A program made the translations under genes and the position numbers. Source: Mariniplasma anaerobium (GTDB taxonomy: Bacteria; Bacillota_I; Bacilli_A; Acholeplasmatales; Acholeplasmataceae). Taken from it: a DNA stretch of 64,000 bases. Where the stretch lies: contig NZ_AP024412.1 of the NCBI RefSeq assembly GCF_016865445.1, positions 1,798,001 to 1,862,000 of the forward strand, in the 5' to 3' direction. Shown one piece after another: positions 44,068 to 52,836 of the stretch; within the stretch, counting starts at the first letter, position 1; each line of letters begins with the position of its first letter. Below the pieces are notes generated by a model. It had not been told where the DNA came from. It saw only the letters and a program-made list of their open reading frames with translations, and searched no databases.

Positions 44068-45262
44068 TTTTAGCCTCCAATATTTCATCCACTAATTTAT
44101 TGAGTTCTGGTAATACTTCATATATATCACCAACAATTGCATAATGGCTTATATTAAATAGTTTATTATGTTTATCCTTATTAACGGTAATGATAAGCTC
44201 ACTATCTTTCATACCTTCTATATATTGAACTGCTCCACTTATACCTAAATTGATAATTAATTTAGGTTTAACTGTACGTCCTGATAATCCGATTTGTTTT
44301 TTAGCATCAAACCAACCATTCTCTATCATAGGTCTGGTACAAGCAATTTCAGCATTTAATTTTTTTCTAAGTGGTTCAATTAACTCTAAGTCTTTTTGTT
44401 TCTTAAATGCACGCCCTACAGCAATGATTACTTCAGCATCGCTTATATCATTAACTCTAGGTTTAGCATAATGATCTAAGATTGAGATACTAGTGTCTTT
44501 TAAAATAGATATTGTATCTTCATAAATAGCCTTACCATGGGGTTTCACAACATCTGCTTGATCAAACATTTTATATCTTATAGTTGCCATTTGAGGTCTA
44601 TCATTAGGCGTGTGTATCTTAGCCATAATATTCCCACCAAATGCAGGTCTAATTTGAAGCAAATCTTTGGTTTCAGTCATATCAAGCATTGTACAATCTG
44701 CAGTTAATCCTGTTTTAAGTCTTGCTGCTACTTTTGGTGCAAAACTTCTTCCCAGTGGTGTCCCACCAAATAGAATAACGTTATTTTGATATTTATTAAA
44801 AAACGCTTCTGCAACATTGGTATATAATTCAACATTAAAATCTTTAAATGCTTCATCTTGATAAACATAAACTTTATCAACACCATAACTTAAAGCTTGA
44901 TCAACGATATTTGAAACGTCATTGCCACAAACTACCGCAAATACTTCTTCTTTGCTTTTCTTAGATAGTTCTTTGGCTTTTCCAATAAGTTCCCAACTTA
45001 CAGGATGTGCTATATTTTGATGTTGTTCAATAAATACTGCTATACCATTATATTTAGATTTATCAATCTTAGGCTTTGGATTATCTATTAATTCACATAC
45101 TCCTAAAGGTCCTTTTTTGACACACATCTTGCATATTTTACAAGATGCATTTATAGACAAATAAGCATCTTGATAATCAAATGCGTTAAATGGACACATA
45201 TCTATTAATTGTTTTGCAACATCTTTAGTTACTTTCTCTTGATTTACTTTAATATACGCCAT
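44057..45262 (-). CDS. etfA: Electron-transfer flavoprotein alpha with N-terminal [4Fe-4S] domain
   Basis: A 401-residue EtfA-type protein. An N-terminal ferredoxin-like domain (about 1-65) carries Cys23-Pro and Cys41, Cys44, Cys47 (CxxCxxC), enough for one [4Fe-4S] cluster, plus Cys56. It is followed by the ETF N-terminal fold and a C-terminal FAD-binding domain with SGRTVKP, LGISGAVQYIEGM and VGDIYEVLP. This fused layout is found in LctC of bifurcating lactate dehydrogenase and in CarE, unlike ordinary EtfA (about 320 residues). It forms a heterodimer with EtfB and passes electrons between NAD, ferredoxin and the dehydrogenase. Confidence 0.88.
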   Translation of the reverse strand: MAYIKVNQEKVTKDVAKQLIDMCPFNAFDYQDAYLSINASCKICKMCVKKGPLGVCELIDNPKPKIDKSKYNGIAVFIEQHQNIAHPVSWELIGKAKELSKKSKEEVFAVVCGNDVSNIVDQALSYGVDKVYVYQDEAFKDFNVELYTNVAEAFFNKYQNNVILFGGTPLGRSFAPKVAARLKTGLTADCTMLDMTETKDLLQIRPAFGGNIMAKIHTPNDRPQMATIRYKMFDQADVVKPHGKAIYEDTISILKDTSISILDHYAKPRVNDISDAEVIIAVGRAFKKQKDLELIEPLRKKLNAEIACTRPMIENGWFDAKKQIGLSGRTVKPKLIINLGISGAVQYIEGMKDSELIITVNKDKHNKLFNISHYAIVGDIYEVLPELNKLVDEILEAKNGI

Positions 45263-45270
45263 AGTATCAC

Positions 45271-46062
45271 CTAAACATATCTACTTTCTTTTAAAATCTC
45301 AAATATTTTTTTAGATAATGTCTTTGCATTGCCTTCAAAAATTTCTGATTTCATTGATTTATTCGGAGGAAATATTTCTTCCACCTGTGTAGGAGACCCA
45401 CTTAATCCATAATGCTCTGGATCCTTATCTTCTAAATCTTTTAATGCCATCATTGGTATTTTGTATGATAACAATTTTTCTTTTCTTTTAAATGAAGGTA
45501 GTCTTGGAACGTAACTGTCTTTTTCTACAGTAATTAAACATGGATAGTCAATCTCTACCTTTTCATCATATAAATCATATCCACTTACTACAATAATTGA
45601 TTTTTCTTTTACTTCAACAATTTTTTTAACATAAGGTACATGAGGTATATGCAAAAATTCTGCGATTTCAGGTCCGACTTGCGCAGTATCACCATCTGTC
45701 GTTTGTTTTCCACATATAATTAAATCATAATCTTTAATATGTTTAACTAACTGGCTTAGTGTATATGATGTCGCTAGAACATCAGCACCAGCAAATCTTC
45801 TATCTGTAATTAAAGTCGCATCGTCTGCGCCCATATATAAAGCTTCACTTAACACAGTAGTCGCGCTAGGCGGCCCCATGGTTATCGCATGTATATTGAC
45901 ATCTTGATTGTTTTCTTTAATATGAAAAGCAGCTTCAAGAGCATACAAATCATATGGATTCATTTTTACATTATTCCCGTCTCTAATTAAAACTCCCGTT
46001 TTTGGATCAACTTCAACATTAGATGAAGCAGGAACTTGCTTGATGCATGTTATTATTCTCAT
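45271..46062 (-). CDS. etfB: Electron-transfer flavoprotein beta
   Basis: A 263-residue EtfB-type subunit with the family pattern CIKQVPASSNVEVDPKTG, NPYDLYALEAA and GPPSATTVLSEALYMGADDA. GKQTTDGDTAQVGPEIA is close to the GRQAIDGDTAQVGP stretch of bifurcating EtfB proteins, which bind an extra flavin near the NAD site. It is the first gene of the etfB-etfA-lctD operon; the ribosome binding site is GAGGTG. A palindromic operator candidate lies 35-51 bp upstream. Confidence 0.88.
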   Translation of the reverse strand: MRIITCIKQVPASSNVEVDPKTGVLIRDGNNVKMNPYDLYALEAAFHIKENNQDVNIHAITMGPPSATTVLSEALYMGADDATLITDRRFAGADVLATSYTLSQLVKHIKDYDLIICGKQTTDGDTAQVGPEIAEFLHIPHVPYVKKIVEVKEKSIIVVSGYDLYDEKVEIDYPCLITVEKDSYVPRLPSFKRKEKLLSYKIPMMALKDLEDKDPEHYGLSGSPTQVEEIFPPNKSMKSEIFEGNAKTLSKKIFEILKESRYV

Positions 46063-46082
46063 GATTACACCTCAAAAATATT

Positions 46083-46113
46083 TTTATACATAAATAACAT
46101 ATCATAGATATGT
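46083..46113 (-). promoter_or_regulatory. Palindromic operator and -10 of the lactate dehydrogenase operon
   Basis: ACATATC-ATA-GATATGT (46097-46113) lies 8 nt upstream, on the minus strand, of TATAAA (46083-46088). The core ATATCATAGATAT is identical to that before the import/catabolic operon at 26.8 kb. No separate -35 box is evident. Confidence 0.5.
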
Positions 46114-46125
46114 AAAACTAAAAAG

Positions 46126-46149
46126 AACATATACAAGAATGTATATGTT
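46126..46149 (-). terminator. Terminator of the phosphodiester glycosidase gene
   Basis: AACATATAC pairs with GTATATGTT around a 6-nt loop. On the minus strand it is followed by CTTTTTAGTTTT. It lies just upstream of the etfB promoter. Confidence 0.7.
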
Positions 46150-46180
46150 TTTTCAGGATTAGGAAAATATATTCATTTGT

Positions 46181-47758
46181 TTAGTCATTTAATTCAGATT
46201 TTGTAAAATCTTTAATCATATCTATTAATAAATTAATATCATGTGGATAAACTTGATATAAAATTGATTGACTATAGGTTGATGATATAAAATCAGCTCC
46301 ACCTTTTGCTCTAACAGAGATTTCATGCATACCAACTGCTAAATCAAGTTCTAATTGATTACTTTCAACTATTGTTTCTCTTCCATCAATAACAACACTA
46401 TAAGAAATACTACCTGGTATGGCATTAAATCTTAAGATGCCATCTTGATCAACAAATATGTTTGTAGGCATGTTTAATTGATCTCTAGTATCTGGCCATT
46501 CAGGAATTGGAACTGGAATCGGATCAAATTCACCTTTCACAAAGAATACTCCATTACTAATTGATCTTAATCTTCCATCAGATGGTGTGTTTAGAATAAC
46601 ATATCCTTCATCTGCTTCGTCATCAATAAGTGCCAATGTAGATGATCCACCACCATCTAAATTAAATGCATCTTCAGCTCCATAATATGCCATGATTTCT
46701 CCAAGTGCAGGAAGTGTAACACCTTCCATTCCCATCGGTTTATTTCTACCATCAACAACCATAAAAAATACTGTTCCATCTGCTTTTATACCAACAGCTG
46801 TTCTAGGTGCTACATAATTCCAAGCAGCTCCACCATTTAAACCTGTATTAGCTTGTCCATCAATCACAAGTGGCTGACTATCGGTTCCTAATGCGAATCT
46901 CACGTCTTCGAATGTGTTGATAACATTTGCTTGAACAACTACATAATCTGATTCAGTAATCAATTGATCACTGTTGAATTCATATCCAACTATGACAAAT
47001 TGGTTTTCTTCAATATCCTCACTAGTTGGTAATTGACTTATAGATCCTTTACCAAAATAATTACCATATGATTCAGTAATTTTAGTTTCTATAGAATCAA
47101 TGTGAACTTTATTATACTCATCAGGAAGAGCACTTAAATAATTATCAAAATAAACACTAATTTCATCATTGTTTTGAGGATCTGAATTGATATGATCAAC
47201 ATCAAGTTTATTTTTTAATTGACCTTCATCATTAAAAACTAATAACTCGTATCCATCAAAATCAGGTTTCCCAAACACGACTTCACCATTATCTTTAAAT
47301 CCTACTAGAGGTCTATTCGCATCTCCTCTAGATACAACTTCAAAGTTTCTTATATGTGCAGCTATAGGTCTACCTGTATCATTGATATCATAAAAATCTC
47401 CATTAACTCCAGCAAGTACTTCAAAATTATCATATCTAGAATGAACATTTTCAATAAGTCCTAAAATATTAGACATATTCCATTTATCGTTTTCGTCTTG
47501 ATGTAAGCTATAGTTATCACCAACGACGATATTGATATCAGAATTCTGCATAACATTTGCACTTACATAATTCATAACTTGATTGGTTTCTACTCCATCA
47601 TCATTAATAGAACCAATAATTTTAGTATGTCTTATACCTTCTTTATATTCTGTTATTTTAGTATCTTCATTAATTCTAAAATATGCATGTGCACTAGGTG
47701 CATCAAATATGCCAAGAGATATAACCATTAGTAAGATAAATATAAATATTTTTTTCAT
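46181..47758 (-). CDS. Secreted phosphodiester glycosidase (NAGPA family)
   Basis: A 525-residue exported protein with a signal peptide (1-25, ending AHA). The phosphodiester glycosidase domain (PF09992, about 90-390) shows GVNGDFYDINDTGRPIA, RTAVGIKADGTVFFMVVDGR and FNLDGGGSSTLAL, the family's conserved aspartates and glycines. Relatives remove GlcNAc from phosphodiester-linked sugars (mammalian uncovering enzyme) and act on glycopolymers in bacteria. A small Ig-like domain follows (about 415-500). The ATG at 47758 is preferred: AAGGAGG lies 8 nt before it and the signal peptide starts there. It probably acts on wall-linked or teichoic-acid-type sugars, which is an inference. Confidence 0.8.
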   Translation of the reverse strand: MKKIFIFILLMVISLGIFDAPSAHAYFRINEDTKITEYKEGIRHTKIIGSINDDGVETNQVMNYVSANVMQNSDINIVVGDNYSLHQDENDKWNMSNILGLIENVHSRYDNFEVLAGVNGDFYDINDTGRPIAAHIRNFEVVSRGDANRPLVGFKDNGEVVFGKPDFDGYELLVFNDEGQLKNKLDVDHINSDPQNNDEISVYFDNYLSALPDEYNKVHIDSIETKITESYGNYFGKGSISQLPTSEDIEENQFVIVGYEFNSDQLITESDYVVVQANVINTFEDVRFALGTDSQPLVIDGQANTGLNGGAAWNYVAPRTAVGIKADGTVFFMVVDGRNKPMGMEGVTLPALGEIMAYYGAEDAFNLDGGGSSTLALIDDEADEGYVILNTPSDGRLRSISNGVFFVKGEFDPIPVPIPEWPDTRDQLNMPTNIFVDQDGILRFNAIPGSISYSVVIDGRETIVESNQLELDLAVGMHEISVRAKGGADFISSTYSQSILYQVYPHDINLLIDMIKDFTKSELND

Positions 47759-47771
47759 TTCATCTTCCTCC

Positions 47772-48434
47772 TTAAACCGTTGGTAATTCAATTGATACTA
47801 AATCAATTGATGAAAATGAAAATAAGATATTATATGTTTGTTCTTCTAGAATCATATCAAACATAAAATAATCAAGTCTTCCCAAAATAAGCCCAACTTT
47901 AAAATTATTTACCTCACCATCAGGAAAATCCGATTGGATCAGTTCAGTAACTTCACTTAGGTATTGATTGCCTAAAAGATAGTAATCATCAATTTTAGAA
48001 AACCAACTAGGTTCTAATGATTGATAAAATCCATATCCAGATGCTTTATCAATTGTTTCTAAAAGGTAACTATCTCCTTGTTTCATATACTGATTCATTG
48101 AGTTATCTAAATATTCATAATAAATCATTTCATCTTCCATTTCGAATAACGCAAGATTATCATCAAAACTTAATGTCATTTCATAATTATGTTCGATCGT
48201 ATTTTCTGAATAATAAACTTCGACATCAATTTGGTAATTTGATAATTCTCTTGTTGCAATAAGCGCTAATTTGATATCTTCTAAATCTTGGTCAACAATG
48301 ACACAAACTCCGTTTTCTTCTACTTGGTTGTCACCACAAATTAATGGATCGATTGGATCTATTACTTCTTCAGGTGTACATCCAGCAAAAGAAAATAGCA
48401 TTGAAAAAATCAGTAGTACCTTTAATATTTTCAT
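47772..48434 (-). CDS. Small lipoprotein of unknown function
   Basis: A 220-residue lipoprotein; the signal peptide ends in lipobox FAGC. After an Asp/Pro linker comes CGDNQVEENGVC, a C-x10-C module also present in the large GHL10 protein, then an alpha/beta ectodomain rich in Tyr and Glu without recognised motifs. It resembles LppX/LolA-like or LptE-like lipid-facing folds only in a general way, so I give no function. It lies 13 bp upstream of the phosphodiester glycosidase gene and is probably cotranscribed with it. Confidence 0.7.
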   Translation of the reverse strand: MKILKVLLIFSMLFSFAGCTPEEVIDPIDPLICGDNQVEENGVCVIVDQDLEDIKLALIATRELSNYQIDVEVYYSENTIEHNYEMTLSFDDNLALFEMEDEMIYYEYLDNSMNQYMKQGDSYLLETIDKASGYGFYQSLEPSWFSKIDDYYLLGNQYLSEVTELIQSDFPDGEVNNFKVGLILGRLDYFMFDMILEEQTYNILFSFSSIDLVSIELPTV

Positions 48435-48515
48435 TTTTTTCCTTCTCTCTATGATTCTTAGCTATTTTCATTTTATACTTAATTGACTGAAAAAAACTTT
48501 TAATACTTAAAAAAA

Positions 48516-48541
48516 TAGCTACTTAAATAATTAAGTAACTA
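48516..48541 (-). terminator. Terminator after the LmbE-like deacetylase gene
   Basis: TAGCTACTTAA pairs with TTAAGTAACTA (one mismatch). On the minus strand a run of seven T follows. Confidence 0.75.
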
Positions 48542-48547
48542 TCGTTT

Positions 48548-49396
48548 CTATAACATTTTAGCAATTCTATCAGAAACATCTTTTTTAAATCTATCAATAT
48601 AATCTAGAACATATTGAGAGATGTCTAAATTTTCATTTTCTATTAATGGTGTTAAGTCCATAGCTAAGCTCACTTGGTTTGCTTTATCAATAAAATGAGA
48701 CTCACTATATGTAGCATTAGCTAATCTTCTACCGATTGTCGCAAGATCATATCTTTTCCCACCAACAATTTGTGAATCAAACACTTCAACTAAGCTAGAA
48801 GCTAGGTTTGGATGATCACTTACATCAAAACTCACTTTTTCATGATCAACAACCCAATCTAAATTTCTCCATACTTCACATCCATAAACATGCTTAGGTC
48901 TATCTTTTTTATCCATTTTTCTAACTGCTTTTATAACTTTAGTAGTAACACCAATATGAGTATCATGTTTATCAGCTAAATTATGGGTATATAAAACCTC
49001 TGGTTTTGCTTCATTTAATAAACTTAATAATTCATCAATGATTTCAGTATTTTTAGGATCTTTAACTTCTTTACTAGGATGATCTAGTAAAGCTAGCGCT
49101 CCAAATTCACCAATAAATGCAGCCTTTTTTTGTTCTAGTTTTCTAACCTCTATCATTTCTTGATCTGTATAGTCTTTATATTCTTTATCTCTTGCGGATC
49201 CTGAACCATTAGTAACCACAACGCCAAAGAACCAATTGTTTGGTTTATTAAAACATTTCAATATGCCATCATAAGCCATAATTTCAATATCATCTTGATG
49301 TGCAGCTATACTCATATGTGTTGTTCTTCTCACTGCCTCTTGGACTGGTTTTTGGTCAAAGACAAAAAATTCAGCTGTTTCTTTTAATAATTTCAT
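48548..49396 (-). CDS. PIG-L/LmbE-family deacetylase
   Basis: A 282-residue zinc-dependent N-deacetylase fold. The first metal motif reads AHQDDIE (usually AHPDDxE), so the His and Asp ligands are kept while Pro becomes Gln; the second motif, HDTH, is present in YTHNLADKHDTHIGV. Family members remove acetyl groups from GlcNAc-containing substrates (BshB, MshB, PIG-L, DacB). No signal peptide, so cytoplasmic. It lies 13 bp downstream of a ROK-like gene. Because no nagA is visible in this amino-sugar region, it is a candidate for deacetylating GlcNAc or its phosphate, but this is only a hypothesis. Confidence 0.8.
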   Translation of the reverse strand: MKLLKETAEFFVFDQKPVQEAVRRTTHMSIAAHQDDIEIMAYDGILKCFNKPNNWFFGVVVTNGSGSARDKEYKDYTDQEMIEVRKLEQKKAAFIGEFGALALLDHPSKEVKDPKNTEIIDELLSLLNEAKPEVLYTHNLADKHDTHIGVTTKVIKAVRKMDKKDRPKHVYGCEVWRNLDWVVDHEKVSFDVSDHPNLASSLVEVFDSQIVGGKRYDLATIGRRLANATYSESHFIDKANQVSLAMDLTPLIENENLDISQYVLDYIDRFKKDVSDRIAKML

Positions 49397-49409
49397 ATAT
49401 ATCCTTCTC

Positions 49410-50810
49410 TCACTTTATTTTTGGAAGACTAGCCGCCGCAATCGATTGGCCAACTCTTCTTGATTTCTCATCGGGTAATTGTATATTAATTTGATGATAT
49501 AAAGATTCAAATTCTTGTTTTAAGACCTCTTTAGTCATCTTAATGATTAGTTCCCCACCTAATGACGATGTCACTCTACCAAGCACTAAAACATGCTTTA
49601 TATCATAGAACTTAGCATAATATGCAATTGCATATCCTAGGTATATACCAATAGTGTTGAAAATGTCAATTGCACCTTGATGGTTTTCTTGAAGTAGGTC
49701 TTGAACTTTTTTAAGTTTTTCTGCTGGAGAAAGAGATTCATCCAGTTCTATGCCAGCAGCAGGTGCTAATTTAATAACCGCATCTTGTGAAAAATATTTT
49801 ACTCCACATCCAAAATCGTTACTCCACTCATCTATAGATGCATCTAAATTATAATCTACAGGAACAAATGCCGGTTCGTTTAACCATCCTGTAATATGCC
49901 CATTTTTATCTATATAACCCAGGGCTTGTGATGTACCCATCGCTAAACCTAACACTTGATGATCATTTAAACTCATTGCACCTGCAAGTGCTGTTACATC
50001 ACCATCATTAGCAACCTCAACAGGAATATCTCCCATATCTTTAGCAATATCTATATAAATATTTTTAATATATTTTTGGTAATCTTCGTCATTGACTTGT
50101 CTAAAGAGTGATGCGACCATTGCTTGATTATCAATGTAAACACCAGCACTTGAAACGCCAATGCCATCAACTTGAGGCATCTTTGATGCCGCTCTTAAGA
50201 TTGAATCTTTAATACCGTTGATATGATACATTGGATCACTATTAGTTTTAGGATGCCAAATAATTTCTTCACTAAAAATTGTTTTTCCGTTTACAACAGC
50301 TGAAACTTTTCTGTCAGATCCACCTGCATCAAATCCTATACGATATCCATCAAGATGTCTACCCACAGGTTTTGCTGATTCATTTTCAACAAGTTCTTGA
50401 TTTTCATCTAATATAATAACTTCAAAATCATGTTCATAAATACGTTCCATGAATAATACATCAAATGATCTTTTCCCTTTTCTGGAAAAAGCATCTTGTA
50501 AATACTCACCTAATTTATAAGGTCCTTTAAAGAAAATGATATATCCACCTTTTATCCATAACAAACTTTTTACAAGTCTTTCGAGATAAAACATATTTTC
50601 GAGATAATCTTCATGTTCTTCATTAAACACTACTGTTTTGTAAACAGATAAACTCTTTTGTTGTCTTTGGATGCCTATTTCTACTTCCTCATAATTCTTG
50701 CTTTGTTTAACATGTTTTTCAAAATTGATATTCGCAAGAATCGCTGGAACAAAATCCACATCTAGTTTTGATTTTATATTTGGTTTTACATTAAATTTAA
50801 ATGCATGCAT
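49410..50810 (-). CDS. ROK-like ASKHA protein with extra N-terminal domain
   Basis: A 466-residue protein. Residues about 1-150 form an unrecognised alpha/beta domain. From about 155 an ASKHA sugar-kinase fold begins, with GYRIGFDAGGSDRKVSAVVNG (phosphate-1-like), VDGIGVSSAGVYI, VEVANDGDVTALAGA with the putative catalytic Asp, and LGLAMGTSQALGYI (phosphate-2-like). The ROK zinc motif CxCGxxGCxE is absent, so it is not a typical ROK member. It is translated with the LmbE-like deacetylase and may phosphorylate a sugar that the deacetylase then processes. The order and substrate are not shown by the sequence. Confidence 0.65.
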   Translation of the reverse strand: MHAFKFNVKPNIKSKLDVDFVPAILANINFEKHVKQSKNYEEVEIGIQRQQKSLSVYKTVVFNEEHEDYLENMFYLERLVKSLLWIKGGYIIFFKGPYKLGEYLQDAFSRKGKRSFDVLFMERIYEHDFEVIILDENQELVENESAKPVGRHLDGYRIGFDAGGSDRKVSAVVNGKTIFSEEIIWHPKTNSDPMYHINGIKDSILRAASKMPQVDGIGVSSAGVYIDNQAMVASLFRQVNDEDYQKYIKNIYIDIAKDMGDIPVEVANDGDVTALAGAMSLNDHQVLGLAMGTSQALGYIDKNGHITGWLNEPAFVPVDYNLDASIDEWSNDFGCGVKYFSQDAVIKLAPAAGIELDESLSPAEKLKKVQDLLQENHQGAIDIFNTIGIYLGYAIAYYAKFYDIKHVLVLGRVTSSLGGELIIKMTKEVLKQEFESLYHQINIQLPDEKSRRVGQSIAAASLPKIK

Positions 50811-50910
50811 TTCTTCACCTTACTTCCAACATTATCTTACATAAAAAATTGTTAAATATCAATTGTTAATCTTCTTATTTGCCTGTTTTATCACAATTAA
50901 AAAAAATTTT

Positions 50911-52125
50911 TCATCTATTATGAATAATATGTTGAGCGGAAAGGTATCCAGTCGATAAAGCGATGGTGATATTATATCCTCCAATAGGTCCATGTAAGTC
51001 AGTAACTTCACCTATGAAATATAATCCTTTACTTGCTTTGACTTGCATTGACTTAGGATCTAATGCTTTCGTATCAATGCCGCCTTTATTAACGTATGCT
51101 TTCTCTTTATCTTCAACTTTGTCAATCACAACTTCAAATGCTGTAAACAATTGACAAACTTTATTTAAATCTTTCTTTTTAATCTCTATAATCTTTTTGG
51201 ATTCTATATTTAAATACTTTAATAGAACTTCTACAATTCTTTTTGTTGCATACATCTCTAATACTTTATGAAGTTGTTTATCGTTATGAGATGAAATTTT
51301 CTCCATAAGTTGTTCAAAATTCATATCAACAAAAGAGAATTCTATAATAGATTGATGGTTTAGTTTAATATCTTGATCAATGAATTCAGCAAGATGCATG
51401 ATCACTGGTCCACTTAATCCAAAATGAGTGAAAAGCAAATCACCTTTATACGATTTTTTCAATTGTTTGATTTTTACTGTTTTTTGAACTAATGATACGC
51501 CTTGAAGTTCAATAAACTCATCTTTAATTTGATTTGAATAAACATGCGTTTCAGCTGGAGAAAACTCAAAATAATTTATACCTAAATATTTTGCAAAAAC
51601 TAATCCATCTCCACTACTTCCAGTAGAAGGAAAACTATTAGAACCAGTCGCAACAATTACATTTTTTGCAAAATATTCATCTTCCTTAGCTATTACTCTA
51701 TAGAGCATACCTTTCTTATGAATTTCCTTAACACTTTGATTATATTTGATATGATGATCTTTAATATCTTTAGTTAAGGCTTCTAAGACACTTAAACTCT
51801 TTTCTGTTTTAGGGAAATATTTGAAGTCGTTTTCTAAAACTAATTCAAGCCCTTGTGCATCAAAAAATGATATCACTTGTTGTGATCCAAAAGTTTCTAA
51901 TGCTGGATATAAAAATCTCTTATGTTTAAATGTAAGTGTATCAATAAAATCTCTAACTGATAAATGGTTAGTTACATTACATCTTCTTCCACCAGTCAGT
52001 AGTAATTTTTTCCCACACTTTTCATTTTTTTCTAAAAGCAAAAAATTTATTTTTTCTTTTTCAAATTGGTTTGCTGCCATTAATCCAGCAGGACCTCCAC
52101 CAATTATAATTGCATCATAGATCAT
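50911..52125 (-). CDS. HI0933/BaiN-family flavoprotein
   Basis: A 404-residue FAD-dependent oxidoreductase. The N-terminal dinucleotide-binding motif IIGGGPAGLMAANQF is followed by KKLLLTGGRRCNVTNH, a hallmark of the HI0933/YhiN family. VATGSNSFPSTGSSGDGLVFAKYLG and the C-terminal GEVTDLHGPIGGYNITIALSTG complete the FAD site. The enzymatic role of most family members is unknown; some reduce bile-acid intermediates. It overlaps the SGNH hydrolase gene by 11 nt. GAGGT site precedes the ATG. Confidence 0.88.
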   Translation of the reverse strand: MIYDAIIIGGGPAGLMAANQFEKEKINFLLLEKNEKCGKKLLLTGGRRCNVTNHLSVRDFIDTLTFKHKRFLYPALETFGSQQVISFFDAQGLELVLENDFKYFPKTEKSLSVLEALTKDIKDHHIKYNQSVKEIHKKGMLYRVIAKEDEYFAKNVIVATGSNSFPSTGSSGDGLVFAKYLGINYFEFSPAETHVYSNQIKDEFIELQGVSLVQKTVKIKQLKKSYKGDLLFTHFGLSGPVIMHLAEFIDQDIKLNHQSIIEFSFVDMNFEQLMEKISSHNDKQLHKVLEMYATKRIVEVLLKYLNIESKKIIEIKKKDLNKVCQLFTAFEVVIDKVEDKEKAYVNKGGIDTKALDPKSMQVKASKGLYFIGEVTDLHGPIGGYNITIALSTGYLSAQHIIHNR

Positions 52126-52723
52126 GTAAGTTACCTCTTATATAGTCTTCAATTATTTTTCCAATTATTTGGTGTCCTAGTTTTGTAGGATGAATTCCAT
52201 CATAAAAAAGTGTATCAGCTGGAACAACTTTTAACTGTTTTTCTATAGTTTCTTTTATATCTATTACAGGCAGATTATATTTTTTACCTATAAGATCATA
52301 ATCATTTCTAAATGCTGCTAAATCTATAATCATGTTCTCATTACTCTTTTGGATAGCTATTGCATATGGCTTTATTAAAACAATTTCCGTATGATCTGAT
52401 TTTTCTATAATCGTTTTAATAAGCACATCTAAACTATTTCTAAATGTATGTATAGAAGATCCTTGATTCAAACGATAAGGCAACCATGCATCGTTAACTC
52501 CAATTAAGATAAAACAAACATTTGGATTTAAGTTAATGACGTCAATATCTAGACGATTAATCAAATCTTTAACTCTTTGTCCACCAATTCCTTTATTAAT
52601 AAATTTGATTTCTCTAAACTCTTGACTAAGAAAATAGACAAACCCATGTCCTAAATCACTAGGATTTGATTTATCTCTACCTGCTTCAGTTACACTATCT
52701 CCAAAAAATAAATAATTTTTCAT
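52115..52723 (-). CDS. SGNH/GDSL-family esterase
   Basis: A 202-residue hydrolase with the SGNH blocks in order: FFGDSVTEAG (block I Ser), GIGGQRV (block II Gly), IGVNDAW (block III Asn) and DGIHPTKLGH (block V Asp and His). There is no signal peptide, so it is cytoplasmic. The family includes acetyl-xylan, rhamnogalacturonan and peptidoglycan O-acetyl esterases. A deacetylation role in glycan use fits the neighbourhood but is unproven. Ribosome binding site TAGGAG. Confidence 0.85.
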   Translation of the reverse strand: MKNYLFFGDSVTEAGRDKSNPSDLGHGFVYFLSQEFREIKFINKGIGGQRVKDLINRLDIDVINLNPNVCFILIGVNDAWLPYRLNQGSSIHTFRNSLDVLIKTIIEKSDHTEIVLIKPYAIAIQKSNENMIIDLAAFRNDYDLIGKKYNLPVIDIKETIEKQLKVVPADTLFYDGIHPTKLGHQIIGKIIEDYIRGNLHDL

Positions 52724-52790
52724 ATGCTTATATCTCCTACTTATATCATAACAAAATTTTCATTTAAAACCTATTATATAAATAAAGAAA

Positions 52791-52819
52791 AAGGACTAAA
52801 ACTTAATGCCTTAGTCCTT
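52791..52819 (-). terminator. Terminator of the lipoprotein gene
   Basis: AAGGACTAA pairs with TTAGTCCTT around an 11-nt loop, followed on the minus strand by TTTTTCTTTATTT. Confidence 0.85.
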
Positions 52820-52836
52820 AAGTTATGGGTTATATA

